Positions 15,710 to 27,269 are shown, counted from the stretch's first letter. The stretch is DNA of 45,458 nt from Ligilactobacillus animalis KCTC 3501 = DSM 20602 (GCF_001434535.1 NZ_AYYW01000039.1:1-45458), one strand, 5' to 3'. Numbers and translations are program-made. The notes: generated by a model from the letters alone, not told the origin.

Positions 15710-18700
15710 GTGACACGCGATGCCGAAGGAAAAGAACTCGCCCGTGTAGAAAAGAGTAGTAAAATCACCAAAGCCCCAGTAAATGAAGTCGTTGCTCAAG
15801 GAACTAAGTTATATGCTAAACCGTTAGTCGAGCTCACTAGCGCAGACGAAGCTGTTGATAATAAAACAGCTACCGTTAGCTACACTGTAACTGATCCTGA
15901 TAAGAAATTGCGGGCTATAAAAGTAAGTTTGTACAAGGATAACGAAAAAGTAACTGAAAAATTAGTTGATCTGGCTACTTTAACGACGACTTTTGCTGAT
16001 CTGGCTTACAATACGAATTATCGACTCGAAACAGAATACACTTATGATATTGGCCAAGGTGATCAGACAGAGAATTTAAAACCGATCACGGTGGAATTGA
16101 CCCCTAAAAAAGTTGAGCTAAAAAATTTCAATAATATCGGCTTATATCAATTAGGCGCAAATGGTGGTCTAGAGTTAGTCTCTAGTTTAGCTGAATTACC
16201 AACTGATCCTAATAAATATGTTGCTAAGATCGTTTCGGCTCAACAAAAAGATTGGTATTTGCCGATCGCTTCATTTGAGGAGGTCGAGCTCGGGGGCAAA
16301 ACTAAGTATCAAGCTACGATCGCAACGCCAGAATTGGTGACATATCAAGCTGATAAACGTGATTTTTCTGCGGGACATACTTTTTTGATCGATAAGACAG
16401 AAGTTTCAAATGAATATACCAATTTTGCCGAGTTGCTCAAGGCAATAAAAGCTGATCCAACGGGTGACTTTATACTTGCAGCTGATCTGGATGCGCTTGG
16501 TCTTGCCGATACAGATGCTAGTTATATCACTGAAACATTTAGCGGGACTTTGCGCAGTAAGGCTGATAATGCCTATACGATCTACAATTTGAATAAACCG
16601 CTGTTTAATGTGGTCAAGGGTGCCACGATAGATAATATCACATTTGAAAATGTTGAGATCACTGATAATGTTGCTGATACTGGTAGTTTAGCTCGTGTCT
16701 TAGATGGAGCTTTGATCAGTGGTGTCAATATAAAAGGTGATATTCGTTCGACGCAAACGACAGGTGGGCTAGCAGCGCGGATCAAAAATAACACGCAGAT
16801 CTCACGGTCATCATTTACTGGTACGATCACCCTGACAGGCAATGCTTATGATCAAGGTGGAAGCTTAGTCGGCTATGCTGAAAATTCTAAGATCGCACGT
16901 AGCTTTGCCGATGTCTATCTGACAGCTAAGGTCCATGATACCAATGATAATGTTGGGGGCTTAGTCGGACGTTTGGCAAGTGGCTCGGTCGAAAAGAGTT
17001 ATGCTACTGGGACGATAAAAAATGATGGCTTGGCAAAACGTGCTGGTGGTTTGGTCGGTAGTGCTTGGACAAACGGGCGGGTCGTTGAAGCGATAAGTGC
17101 AGTCAAGTTGGAAAATGGTTATATTTTCCACGGTGATGTTGATTTCAAAAGGCCACCGCATCAAAAGGCTTACTATGTTTCTGAGGTCGCAAGCGGTCTA
17201 GCTAATGATTATCCGACTGCGATCACTGAAGCAGTTGCCAAAGAAATGCTTCAAAAATGGCAAGTCACGGCTCCAATATGGAAAGGTGCTGCCGGAACTC
17301 AAACGATCGATTATTCACAATTACCAAATTATCAAGCCGAGCGTGAATTAGCTTATAGAAATATGGAAAAGTTACTTCCATTCTATGATCGGTATACTAT
17401 TTTGAAATACGGAAATAAAGTCTTGCCAAGCGATAAACTTTATACGACAGCATTGACGGCAGTTGTACCAATGAAAGCGGGCAAAGTCGTGGGCGATTCG
17501 GTCGGAGAGCCGGGGCAGTTGACGAGCTTGTTGCTCCATTTTGCTGATGAAACGGTGACCCAAGTAGCGCTTGAGTCCTTAGGTGAGTATAAACAAACCA
17601 ATATCAGTGAGTATCAGTTCGCTAATGGACTGCTCTATACGCCATATCAATTGGGGGGAGCATGGGAGGAATTACTCACAGAAGTCGTTGCTGCTTACCG
17701 CTCATTGAACTACTATTCTTCAGAAACAACAGCAAGTTTAGCGTTACAGCCATCAGAAGATAGTTTGAAAAAGGCTAAAAATACGGCACTTGAAAATTAT
17801 CGAAAAGTACATCCAGATGAAGTGTTGACGGCTGAAAAAACAGCTGCGATCGAAGCCGAGGCGGTAGAACAAGTACGGATCGGACGGCTAAATGAGTTGT
17901 ATCTCCAAGGGGCATTTACCAAAGTCAAAAAAGATATCAAAGCACAATTGAGTTCTTTGACGACCTCAATGGCTGTCGTTGATCTAACTTCTGCAGTGAT
18001 CCGGGCTGATCTCAAGCAGAAGTTAGAAGCTAAAAAACTAGAATTGACACTAGCCTTGGCTTATCTAGAGCGACTATATCATATCAATTACGGTGAGCTA
18101 GATCTGCATGCGATCGCAGCTTACTACCCAGATTTTTACGGTAAGAAAGTAGATATTTTGTCATGGCTGAGTGACTTTTCTAAGCTAGGGGGAACCAAAT
18201 TAGCGGTCAAAAATAACTATGCGACATATGTAGCACTCTTTAGCCCACTGACAGGTGATCAAGATGTCGTTGCATATTTAGACCATAATCGTCGTTTGTT
18301 TGCTCCACAGTTAGATGACAATACGTGGTTCAAAACAGCGACTAAAGCGTATGTCTATGAGGCAGCTTCAAAGGAAGTACCGGATGCTGAAGTTCGGGTC
18401 TATGAACGGATGAAAGGCAAAAATCGCGCTGAATATCGTAACTATCTACTTCCAGTGCTCAATTTAAGTGAGCGAAATATGTTTATCTTTACAACGATGT
18501 CAACGATCTCTTTTGGGATCTATGAACGCTATATCGATGAAGCATTGAAGAAAGAACCAGATAAATATCGCGCAATGCAAGATCAAGTTGACCAGAAAGT
18601 CGCTAAGTATGCCCAGATCATGGCAAATTACTATGATACTTGGTATCGGATCGTATCCGAAAATGTAAAAGGCCAATTATTGACGCGCGACATTCCGATG

Positions 18701-19879
18701 TGGGATGGTTATTGGATCATTGATACTAAACAGCCTGGAAATTATCAGAATCGCTGGGTCAATAAATTGGATAAATCGGTCACAGGGGTCTATGAATTCT
18801 TTGCCCCGATCGGCAAGCTGTACGGAGCAAATGGTACTGGAGCCTATGCAACTGGGAGTTTAGTGCATTTTGTTGTAGATGGACAGCTCAGTGACTATGG
18901 AGTCGCAGTCGCAACGCATGAGATGACCCATAATTTTGATGGTGTGATCTACTTTAATGGTCATGGACGGCGTGGAAATATCGGAGCAGAAACATTTGCT
19001 CAGGGATTATTAGAAGGTCCTTGGTCTCCAACGCAAGCTAACTATGCCTTGAATCTAGCGTTTGATTGGACAGATCGAACGGGACAGACACAGAACAAGA
19101 GTTTTACTGACATCCAAACTAGCGCTGATCTAGAGCGATATATGCATGGAGTCTTTGATGTGACATATCTTTTAGATCATGCTGAGGCTCAAGCGATAAT
19201 TGGGCTAAACAGCGAGCTTAAGCGACAGTATCTAAGAACGATAACTTATAATGCTAAAACTGCACAAGATATTGTGAGTGATACTGCGTTAAGTGAAGAA
19301 CTAGCCCAAAAATTGACGAGCTGGGAAAGTTTGATCGACAATAATATTGTCGTGGCTCGGAACTATAGTGGTGGTAAGTATGGTAAAAATATTTATGCTA
19401 CGGTTTCAATGTATGCGCCGATCTATGCGGGCTTGCAAAATGATGCTGGAAGCGTAGGGGGATTGTTATTTAGAAAGACAGCTTTTGAACTTTTAGCGGC
19501 TAAAGGTTGGGAAAATGGCTTTATCCCTTATGTCTCTAATCAATATCAAAAACAGGCTAAAGCGGATAACAGAGAGCTTTCGGATGCTTATATCTTTGAA
19601 AAGATCTGGGGTGATCAATATGCAAACTATGCTGAATTTAAAAAGGCAATGTTTAATGAACGGATCGCTAAAAAAGATAGCTTAAGACCGATCACGATCA
19701 CATATAACCAAAAACAAGTGACGATCACGTCATATGCTGAGCTCCAAACTTTGATGGACCAAGCTACATTAGCAGATGCGAAGTTGCTCCAAGCCAAGAA
19801 AAAAGCAGTCAACGTGGATGCGCTCAAGGCGCAATATAATACATTGACTGCGAGTTTTAAAGAATCGATCTTTAACTGA
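15710..19879 (+). CDS. Fragment 3 of the broken protease: GLUG repeats and M26 catalytic domain
   Basis: 1,389 codons in frame to the natural stop; the GTG at 15710 is simply the first possible start and has no ribosome site, so translation is doubtful. Residues 1-40 finish a G5-like domain. Residues about 320-470 contain GLUG-type repeats (GGLAARIKN, GGSLVGYAEN, GGLVGRLASG, GGLVGSAWTNG). The zinc site is HEMTH (about 18917-18931, near residue 1070) followed, 20 residues later, by GAETFAQ, the third ligand Glu; this HExxH-x20-E spacing fits M26. If intact it would be a large cell-wall protease acting on host glycoproteins or immunoglobulin, but the substrate cannot be inferred. Confidence 0.8.
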   Translation: MTRDAEGKELARVEKSSKITKAPVNEVVAQGTKLYAKPLVELTSADEAVDNKTATVSYTVTDPDKKLRAIKVSLYKDNEKVTEKLVDLATLTTTFADLAYNTNYRLETEYTYDIGQGDQTENLKPITVELTPKKVELKNFNNIGLYQLGANGGLELVSSLAELPTDPNKYVAKIVSAQQKDWYLPIASFEEVELGGKTKYQATIATPELVTYQADKRDFSAGHTFLIDKTEVSNEYTNFAELLKAIKADPTGDFILAADLDALGLADTDASYITETFSGTLRSKADNAYTIYNLNKPLFNVVKGATIDNITFENVEITDNVADTGSLARVLDGALISGVNIKGDIRSTQTTGGLAARIKNNTQISRSSFTGTITLTGNAYDQGGSLVGYAENSKIARSFADVYLTAKVHDTNDNVGGLVGRLASGSVEKSYATGTIKNDGLAKRAGGLVGSAWTNGRVVEAISAVKLENGYIFHGDVDFKRPPHQKAYYVSEVASGLANDYPTAITEAVAKEMLQKWQVTAPIWKGAAGTQTIDYSQLPNYQAERELAYRNMEKLLPFYDRYTILKYGNKVLPSDKLYTTALTAVVPMKAGKVVGDSVGEPGQLTSLLLHFADETVTQVALESLGEYKQTNISEYQFANGLLYTPYQLGGAWEELLTEVVAAYRSLNYYSSETTASLALQPSEDSLKKAKNTALENYRKVHPDEVLTAEKTAAIEAEAVEQVRIGRLNELYLQGAFTKVKKDIKAQLSSLTTSMAVVDLTSAVIRADLKQKLEAKKLELTLALAYLERLYHINYGELDLHAIAAYYPDFYGKKVDILSWLSDFSKLGGTKLAVKNNYATYVALFSPLTGDQDVVAYLDHNRRLFAPQLDDNTWFKTATKAYVYEAASKEVPDAEVRVYERMKGKNRAEYRNYLLPVLNLSERNMFIFTTMSTISFGIYERYIDEALKKEPDKYRAMQDQVDQKVAKYAQIMANYYDTWYRIVSENVKGQLLTRDIPMWDGYWIIDTKQPGNYQNRWVNKLDKSVTGVYEFFAPIGKLYGANGTGAYATGSLVHFVVDGQLSDYGVAVATHEMTHNFDGVIYFNGHGRRGNIGAETFAQGLLEGPWSPTQANYALNLAFDWTDRTGQTQNKSFTDIQTSADLERYMHGVFDVTYLLDHAEAQAIIGLNSELKRQYLRTITYNAKTAQDIVSDTALSEELAQKLTSWESLIDNNIVVARNYSGGKYGKNIYATVSMYAPIYAGLQNDAGSVGGLLFRKTAFELLAAKGWENGFIPYVSNQYQKQAKADNRELSDAYIFEKIWGDQYANYAEFKKAMFNERIAKKDSLRPITITYNQKQVTITSYAELQTLMDQATLADAKLLQAKKKAVNVDALKAQYNTLTASFKESIFN

Positions 19880-19914
19880 TAATTAAATAAAGGGCAAGTA
19901 ATGCAGTCAATAGT

Positions 19915-19955
19915 GAGGGCTCTACCATGATATGTGGTGGGGCTCTTGTTATTTG
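19915..19955 (+). terminator. Weak terminator-like hairpin after the protease
   Basis: AGGGCTCTACCA can pair with TGGTGGGGCTCT using several G-U pairs, followed by TTGTTATTT. The U tract is interrupted. Confidence 0.5.
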
Positions 19956-20046
19956 TAGCGGAATTTCGATACTTGTATTTTTTTATGATAATGCTTAAAC
20001 TAAAAGAGTCTAACGGATAACAGAATAGAGATCTGAGGAAATATAT

Positions 20047-21321
20047 ATGAACGGATTTAGCAAATACTATCAAAAAGATCGCCAGACACGACTGGATATC
20101 TTAGTACAACAAAAAAAATTGACGCAAGCTGAAGTGGATTCTTTGATAGCGCCAAAACTTGATCTTACACTGGGTGACACGATGATCGAAAACTTTATCA
20201 CGCAGTATCAGATCCCGGAAGGCTTGGCGTTAAATTATGTCATTGATGGAAAAGAATATCTGATCCCAATGGTGACGGAAGAGCCCTCGGTGATCGCCGC
20301 TGCCAGCCATGGAGCAGCGATCGTCAAGCGGGGTGGAGGGTTCAAAAGTGAGCTAAAAGAACGCTTAATGATCGGGCAGATCGTTATCGAACAGGTCAAA
20401 GATGCCACTAAATTAGCTCAACAACTTGAACAAATGCAAGCTAAATTACTTCAATTGGCTAATGAAGCTCATCCGTCGATCGTTCGCCGCGGTGGTGGTG
20501 CCCGTGAGATCAGAATGCGGATCTTAGCTCCAGATCTGGTCTCTCTTGATCTGATCGTTGATGTTAAAGAAGCGATGGGCGCTAACATGTTGAATACGAT
20601 GTTAGAGGCTTGTGCGAGTTGTTTGCAAACTGAGCTTGATGCAGAGATCTTATTGAGTATTTTATCCAATTATGCAACACGCTGTTTAGTAAAAGTCACG
20701 TGTGAGATCCCAGTATCTGCGCTGACTAAAGGCGAGCTAGCGGGAGAAAAGATCGCGCAAAAGATCGCTACTGCTAGCCGCTTAGCCCAACTTGATCCTT
20801 ATCGAGCAACGACGCATAATAAAGGGATCATGAATGGGATCGATGCAGTCGTGATCGCCAGTGGTAATGACTGGCGGGCGATCGAAGCTGGTGCGCATGC
20901 CTACGCAGCCCGCAATGGTAGTTACCAGGGCTTGAGTACTTGGCAAGTCAAAGGCGATATGTTGATCGGTGAATTAGAATTGCCTTTACCACTAGGATCA
21001 GTTGGTGGTTCGGTCTCGATCGTGCCGCTAGTCAAACTTAACCATCAACTTTTAGAATTACAAGATGCTAAGGAATTAGAAAAGATCGTGGCGGCTGTTG
21101 GCTTAGGCCAAAATTTAGCAGCACTATATGCCTTAGTGACTGATGGGATCCAAAAGGGCCATATGAAATTACAATTGAAAAGCTTAGCCGTCGCAGTGGG
21201 AGCTAGCCCGAGTGAAGTTTCAGCTGTCGTAGCGGAGTTATTAGCTAAAAAAGCGCGTGATTCAGCTACAGCTAAGCAGATCTTAGAAGAGATAAGAGGA
21301 AATAAACGTGAACAAAAATGA
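20047..21321 (+). CDS. mvaA: Hydroxymethylglutaryl-CoA reductase, class II
   Basis: A 424-aa enzyme that interconverts HMG-CoA and mevalonate. In lactobacilli it feeds the mevalonate route to isoprenoids (undecaprenyl carriers, membranes). Seen: IENFITQYQIPEGLA, the catalytic-Glu segment EEPSVIAAASHGAA, EAMGANMLNTMLEA (cofactor-binding DAMGxN variant with E for D), the Lys segment NKGIMNGIDAV, the Asp in ASGNDWRAIEAG, and KGHMKLQLKSLA. The soluble form without membrane segments is class II. It overlaps the next gene by 14 bases and starts a three-gene cluster with that gene and a PgpA-family phosphatase. Confidence 0.95.
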   Translation: MNGFSKYYQKDRQTRLDILVQQKKLTQAEVDSLIAPKLDLTLGDTMIENFITQYQIPEGLALNYVIDGKEYLIPMVTEEPSVIAAASHGAAIVKRGGGFKSELKERLMIGQIVIEQVKDATKLAQQLEQMQAKLLQLANEAHPSIVRRGGGAREIRMRILAPDLVSLDLIVDVKEAMGANMLNTMLEACASCLQTELDAEILLSILSNYATRCLVKVTCEIPVSALTKGELAGEKIAQKIATASRLAQLDPYRATTHNKGIMNGIDAVVIASGNDWRAIEAGAHAYAARNGSYQGLSTWQVKGDMLIGELELPLPLGSVGGSVSIVPLVKLNHQLLELQDAKELEKIVAAVGLGQNLAALYALVTDGIQKGHMKLQLKSLAVAVGASPSEVSAVVAELLAKKARDSATAKQILEEIRGNKREQK

Positions 21322-22264
21322 TTTGACAACTAAAACCCAAGAATTGATCGCTCAAGTTGAGGAAAAATTTCCTGCTGGAGTCGAGATCGAATTTAAAGAA
21401 CCTAAAAAAGTGGGCTATTTACGCCATGACCAAGCCCAGCACTATTTACATGGTGGAAAATTAAAGGTCGATGTTTATGATCAAACAGATCCGGATTATA
21501 CGATCGCGCATGAGCTATTACACTTTTTATTGATGCTAGATAAGACACCACAAGTAGCGTTTAATTTGACGACAGGCGATACGAATAAAGATCATAAATT
21601 TATGCTAGCAGGGATCGACCTATATGATACGGTCTTACACACTAAAGTCTATGCTAAACAACAGGAATTGGGTTTTGTAGATGAAAGCGTCGAAGAGTTA
21701 TATTTAAAAGGTGTTTTAGCGATCTTAAAGCCTGAGCCAAAAGGAAAACGCGATGAATGGATGGTCTTACGGACGGTAACATTATTAGATGCTTTAGTCT
21801 TTTTTGCTGATGATCTAGCACAAGTGTTACCAGAATTGGAAAAAAATTATCCGATCTCCTTAGCTGCAGCGCAAAAACTCTATGCGGTCATGACAGAAAA
21901 ATCACTCCAGACAGCTTTTGAAGTGCGGCGGGGTGTGGTACGTTTATGGAAATCATTTGATAAGCAACTCAGCGAATGGAATTTATTGTCCATGCACTTA
22001 AATGATTTTATCACGATAACGCCTGTTTTGAGTGAACGGCAATTACGCTTGGAAACAAGTGCCTTATTTGAATTTTATCATACACCTTGGCAAGAGAATT
22101 TAACGTTTAAATCAGCTTATGCGGGGCGTTTCAAGGTCGATGGTCAAAATTCATTTATCTTACCCGATCTAGGTGAAAAACCTGCTGAAAAGTTTAAAGA
22201 ACTCTATGCTATGCCAGTCAATCAGCTTTTAGCCACGCTAGGTGTAGACTACTTATTACGTTAA
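21308..22264 (+). CDS. Unknown protein with a zincin-like HELLH motif
   Basis: A 318-aa soluble protein whose family I do not recognise. GTG 21308 is preceded by AGAGGA seven bases upstream and lies inside the end of mvaA, implying coupled translation. Residues 65-76 read TIAHELLHFLLM, a good HExxH zinc-protease helix resembling the ImmA/IrrE type; acidic residues around 127-133 (VDESVEELYL) could supply a third ligand. The rest is predicted mostly helical, with no signal peptide or membrane segment. The neighbours (mevalonate and phospholipid enzymes) hint at a lipid or envelope link, but that is only context. It might also be a protease-fold protein without activity. Confidence 0.8.
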   Translation: MNKNDLTTKTQELIAQVEEKFPAGVEIEFKEPKKVGYLRHDQAQHYLHGGKLKVDVYDQTDPDYTIAHELLHFLLMLDKTPQVAFNLTTGDTNKDHKFMLAGIDLYDTVLHTKVYAKQQELGFVDESVEELYLKGVLAILKPEPKGKRDEWMVLRTVTLLDALVFFADDLAQVLPELEKNYPISLAAAQKLYAVMTEKSLQTAFEVRRGVVRLWKSFDKQLSEWNLLSMHLNDFITITPVLSERQLRLETSALFEFYHTPWQENLTFKSAYAGRFKVDGQNSFILPDLGEKPAEKFKELYAMPVNQLLATLGVDYLLR

Positions 22265-22281
22265 TAAAAGGAGGTATTTCA

Positions 22282-22779
22282 ATGTATCAAAAAGATTTTA
22301 AATATCCCGATACGAAGGCACATGAATTTGTGATCGCACGCTTAGCCAAACGCGGTGTCAGCTTGGATGAATTGGCTAAGTTGGTCTATGAGACCCAAAA
22401 GGATTTTGAATTGGGTCTGACCTTAGAAGAATGCAAAAACGATGTCAATGATGTGATGAACAAGCGGGAATTATTGAATAATGCGATGGTTATGTTAGAA
22501 CTCGATCGGTTGACCGAAGAAGGAAAGGTGGCTTCACCCTTAGCCGAGATCATCGAAAATGATTCGGGAGTCTTTGGTGTCGATGAAACTTTAGCCTTAC
22601 AGATCGCCAATATCTATGGTACGATCGGAGCTACCAACTTTGGATATTTTGACCGCGTAAAATCTGGGATCATCAAGAAATTCGATACGAGTCCAGAACA
22701 CGTCAATACCTTTATCGATGATCTTTTAGCTGCGATCGTAGCCGCTACTTGTGGCAAAATTGCACATAAATACGCCTAG
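22282..22779 (+). CDS. PgpA/YutG-family phosphatase
   Basis: A 165-aa protein of the PgpA superfamily, in the short soluble YutG form found in Gram-positives. Typical segments are RLAKRGVSLDELAKLVYETQ, DSGVFGVDETLALQIANIYG and FGYFDRVKSGIIKKFD. Full PgpA proteins dephosphorylate phosphatidylglycerophosphate; the role of the short form is less certain. AAAGGAGG precedes the ATG. It follows the HELLH gene by 17 bases. Confidence 0.82.
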   Translation: MYQKDFKYPDTKAHEFVIARLAKRGVSLDELAKLVYETQKDFELGLTLEECKNDVNDVMNKRELLNNAMVMLELDRLTEEGKVASPLAEIIENDSGVFGVDETLALQIANIYGTIGATNFGYFDRVKSGIIKKFDTSPEHVNTFIDDLLAAIVAATCGKIAHKYA

Positions 22780-22824
22780 TTCCTGTTTTTTTGCTTGAAA
22801 CAGCTAATAATAGGTACGTGGTTA

Positions 22825-22833
22825 TGTTATACT
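22825..22833 (+). promoter_or_regulatory. Predicted extended -10 promoter of metG
   Basis: TGTTATACT (hexamer 22828-22833) is a TGn-extended -10. No good -35 and no T-box or S-box leader is seen before metG. Confidence 0.5.
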
Positions 22834-22902
22834 ATTTTTATTGAAAATTTGACGATGATAAACTTGCACTAATAGCAGTTTTAAGCGAAAGGAAATGACT
22901 AG

Positions 22903-24936
<2,034 letters not shown>

Positions 24937-24947
24937 TCAAGTGATAG

Positions 24948-24976
24948 AAGGCACATGGGCTGACCGTGTGCCTTTT
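24948..24976 (+). terminator. Terminator or attenuator between metG and tatD
   Basis: AAGGCACATGG pairs with CCGTGTGCCTT and TTTT follows. The gap is only 59 bases and no separate promoter is visible for tatD, so read-through probably supplies tatD-rnmV-rsmA. Confidence 0.75.
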
Positions 24977-24995
24977 AGCGTAAGAAAGGGAAAAA

Positions 24996-25763
24996 ATGGA
25001 GATTTTTGATTCACATACTCATATCAATGCTACAGAATTTAAAAATGACATTCCTGATGTGATCGAGCGGGCCAAAGCTTTAAATGTGACCGAAATGTTA
25101 GTCATCAGTTACGATGATCCGAGTACGGAGCGAATGCTTGACTTAGTTGAGAAATATCCAGGGATCTATGGAGCTTTTGGCTGTCATCCCGAAAGTGCTT
25201 TAGACTACGATACAAATTTTGAAAATAAATTAAGCGAAGTCTTGGCTCATCCGAAAGTAAAAGCTCTGGGAGAGATCGGGCTCGATTATCACTGTGATGT
25301 ACCTAAAAAAGTCCAATGGAAAGTTTTTGAACGTCAAATAGAGCTCGCGCATGAACTGCAACTTCCGATAAGTATCCATGATCGGGATGCGATCGCGGAT
25401 TGCTATGCGATCTTAAAAAAGGCAGACATCGCAAAGATCGGTGGGATCATGCACAGTTTTAATGGGGATGCTGACTGGGCTGAGGAATTTTTGGATCTAG
25501 GGATGGAATTGTCGTTTAGTGGGGTCGTGACTTTTGGCAATGCTAAGGAAGTTAAACAGGCTGCTTTGGTGACACCATTGGAACATATGTTAGTTGAAAC
25601 AGATGCCCCATATTTAACCCCAATGCCATTTCGGGGCAAGATCAATGAACCAGCGATGACCCGCTATATTTTAGAATTTTTAGCTAAAGAAAGACAGATC
25701 GCACCTGAAAAACTAGCGCAGATCACAACTGCTAATGCAAAGAAAGTGTTGAAGATAAAATGA
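24996..25763 (+). CDS. tatD: TatD-family metal-dependent hydrolase (3'-5' DNase)
   Basis: A 255-aa TIM-barrel hydrolase. Metal ligands are visible in DSHTHINA, GEIGLDYH, ISIHDRDA, MHSFNGD and ETDAPYLTP. Family members are Mg-dependent 3'-5' exonucleases on DNA or RNA. This is the yabD position of Bacillus, upstream of the RNase M5 gene, which its stop overlaps by 4 bases (AAATGA). Confidence 0.93.
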   Translation: MEIFDSHTHINATEFKNDIPDVIERAKALNVTEMLVISYDDPSTERMLDLVEKYPGIYGAFGCHPESALDYDTNFENKLSEVLAHPKVKALGEIGLDYHCDVPKKVQWKVFERQIELAHELQLPISIHDRDAIADCYAILKKADIAKIGGIMHSFNGDADWAEEFLDLGMELSFSGVVTFGNAKEVKQAALVTPLEHMLVETDAPYLTPMPFRGKINEPAMTRYILEFLAKERQIAPEKLAQITTANAKKVLKIK

Positions 25764-26341
25764 CAGATAAGATGAAGATCAAAGAAGTTATCGTTGTTGA
25801 AGGTAAAGATGATACCAAGCGGATCAACTTAGCCGTCAATGCAGATACCCTTGAGACTAGGGGATCAGCGATCAGTGATGAAACACTCGCACAGATCGAA
25901 GAATTACATGACAAGCGCGGAGTCATCGTCTTTACAGACCCCGATTTTTCAGGGGAAAAGATCCGTAAGATAATCCAAGAAGCTGTTCCGGGGGTCAAGC
26001 ATGCTTTTCTGACAAAAAAAGCTGCTGCCCCAGATCACAAAGGCAGTCTTGGCGTTGAACATGCTGATCCAGAGGCGATCCGGGAAGCTTTACGTAATCT
26101 ATATACCGAAGAGCCCGATGCGACTCCGATGATCAGTCGGGAAGATCTAGCAGTAGCGGGCTTGATATCAGGACCCAAGGCCAAGATCAGACGCCGGATC
26201 TTGGGCGAATATTTGCGGATCGGCTATGTCAATGGAAAACAGCTCTATAAGCGGTTGAATCTCTTCCAGATCACACCGGAAGAATTTGCTGCGGCACTGA
26301 GATATTTAGACCAAGTAGAGGAAGGAAAAATCGATGAATAA
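25760..26341 (+). CDS. rnmV: Ribonuclease M5
   Basis: A 193-aa Toprim-domain RNase that matures 5S rRNA precursors. Toprim motifs are EVIVVEGKDDTKRI and VIFTDPDFSGEKIR; HKGSLGVEHADPEAI and AKIRRRILGEYLRIGYVNGK are RNase M5 signatures. It overlaps tatD by 4 bases and rsmA by 8 bases, so the three are one translationally linked operon. Its substrate, 5S rRNA, is present in two copies at the start of this window. Confidence 0.95.
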   Translation: MTDKMKIKEVIVVEGKDDTKRINLAVNADTLETRGSAISDETLAQIEELHDKRGVIVFTDPDFSGEKIRKIIQEAVPGVKHAFLTKKAAAPDHKGSLGVEHADPEAIREALRNLYTEEPDATPMISREDLAVAGLISGPKAKIRRRILGEYLRIGYVNGKQLYKRLNLFQITPEEFAAALRYLDQVEEGKIDE

Positions 26342-27230
26342 TCAATTACCAGAGATCGCTTCACCGACTAGGACGCGGGCGATCATGGAAAGTTATGGGC
26401 TAACGTTTAAAAAAAGTTTAGGCCAAAACTTTTTGACTGATATCAATATTTTAAATAAGATCGTAGCAGCTGCTGAAGTAACGCCAGAAGATGACGTGAT
26501 CGAGATCGGACCCGGGATCGGCGCTTTGACCGAACAGTTGGCTAAGAATGCCCATCAAGTCATGGCACTAGAGATCGATGACCGTTTGATCCCGGTGTTA
26601 GCCGATACTTTGGCACCTTATGATAACGTGACAGTCGTTCATCAAGATGTGCTCAAAGCTGACCTAGTGGAATTGATCGCTAAAAATTTCGATGGCAAGC
26701 ACAAGATCAAGTTAGTGGCTAATTTACCATATTACATTACAACACCGATCATTTTACATTTGTTGGAAGCACCGGTTGATTTTGACCGGATCGTTGTGAT
26801 GATGCAAAAAGAGGTCGCTGATCGTTTAGCAGCTGTTCCTGGGACTAAAGATTACGGTTCTTTGAGTGTAGCGGTGCAATACGAGATGGATGCTAAAGTG
26901 GCGTTTATCGTGCCTAAAACAGTTTTTATTCCCCAACCTAAAGTTGATTCTGCGATCATTGTCTTAGAGAAAAAAGCCGTTCAAACTTATCGACCAGTTG
27001 ATGAAAAGTTCTTTAAGCAAATGGTCAAAGGGATCTTTTTACATCGACGCAAGAGCCTTTGGAACAACTTGCAAGGAATGTATGGTAAGACCCCTGAGAT
27101 CAAAGAAAAAATGCAGGCAGCTTTGGCTAAAGTTGCGATCGAGCCAGGGATCCGCGCTGAAAAGTTAACGATCGCACAAATGGTCGCCTTAGCTGATGCT
27201 TTAGTCGCTGAAAAAATCGTCAAAAAATAA
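26334..27230 (+). CDS. rsmA: 16S rRNA dimethyladenosine transferase (KsgA)
   Basis: A 298-aa SAM-dependent methylase that dimethylates two adjacent adenines in helix 45 of 16S rRNA, a late step of 30S assembly. Motifs: SLGQNFLTDINI, the SAM loop IEIGPGIGALTEQL, acidic ALEIDDRLIPVL, catalytic NLPYYITTPIILH, and C-terminal FLHRRKSLWNNL. AGGAAAAATCG precedes the ATG, and the start overlaps rnmV by 8 bases. Confidence 0.97.
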   Translation: MNNQLPEIASPTRTRAIMESYGLTFKKSLGQNFLTDINILNKIVAAAEVTPEDDVIEIGPGIGALTEQLAKNAHQVMALEIDDRLIPVLADTLAPYDNVTVVHQDVLKADLVELIAKNFDGKHKIKLVANLPYYITTPIILHLLEAPVDFDRIVVMMQKEVADRLAAVPGTKDYGSLSVAVQYEMDAKVAFIVPKTVFIPQPKVDSAIIVLEKKAVQTYRPVDEKFFKQMVKGIFLHRRKSLWNNLQGMYGKTPEIKEKMQAALAKVAIEPGIRAEKLTIAQMVALADALVAEKIVKK

Positions 27231-27240
27231 CTTTTAAATA

Positions 27241-27269
27241 TTGAAGTGTTTGTTCGGGTGTGGTATAAT
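27241..27269 (+). promoter_or_regulatory. Predicted strong promoter of veg
   Basis: TTGAAG (27241-27246), 17-base spacer, and extended -10 TGGTATAAT (hexamer 27264-27269). veg promoters are very strong in Bacillus; a second -10-like TACAAT at 27292-27297 lacks a -35. Confidence 0.75.

Larger units (their letters stand above)
15020..19879 (+). pseudogene. M26-type (IgA protease/Zmp-like) zinc metalloprotease, two frameshifts
   Basis: Three consecutive reading frames make one broken gene of about 1,620 codons. Read through, the order is: YSIRK-type signal (FAIRKFSQGVFSVLVG), a short linker, an N-terminal LPQTG motif with two membrane segments, a G5-like domain, GLUG repeats, and a C-terminal M26 peptidase domain. 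This inverted layout, with the sortase motif near the N-terminus, is typical of streptococcal Zmp/IgA1 proteases. The first frameshift lies near 15263-15268: a one-base deletion would restore ...KL-IYDNPPKTKVGSDQVYYLV. The second is in the CCC at 15700-15702: with one C less the frame reads VPYEVTRDAEGKE. Both could be true mutations, phase switching or sequencing errors; the intact reading of the remaining 1,389 codons argues for recent damage. Ribosome site GAAGGGAG precedes the ATG. Confidence 0.85.
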
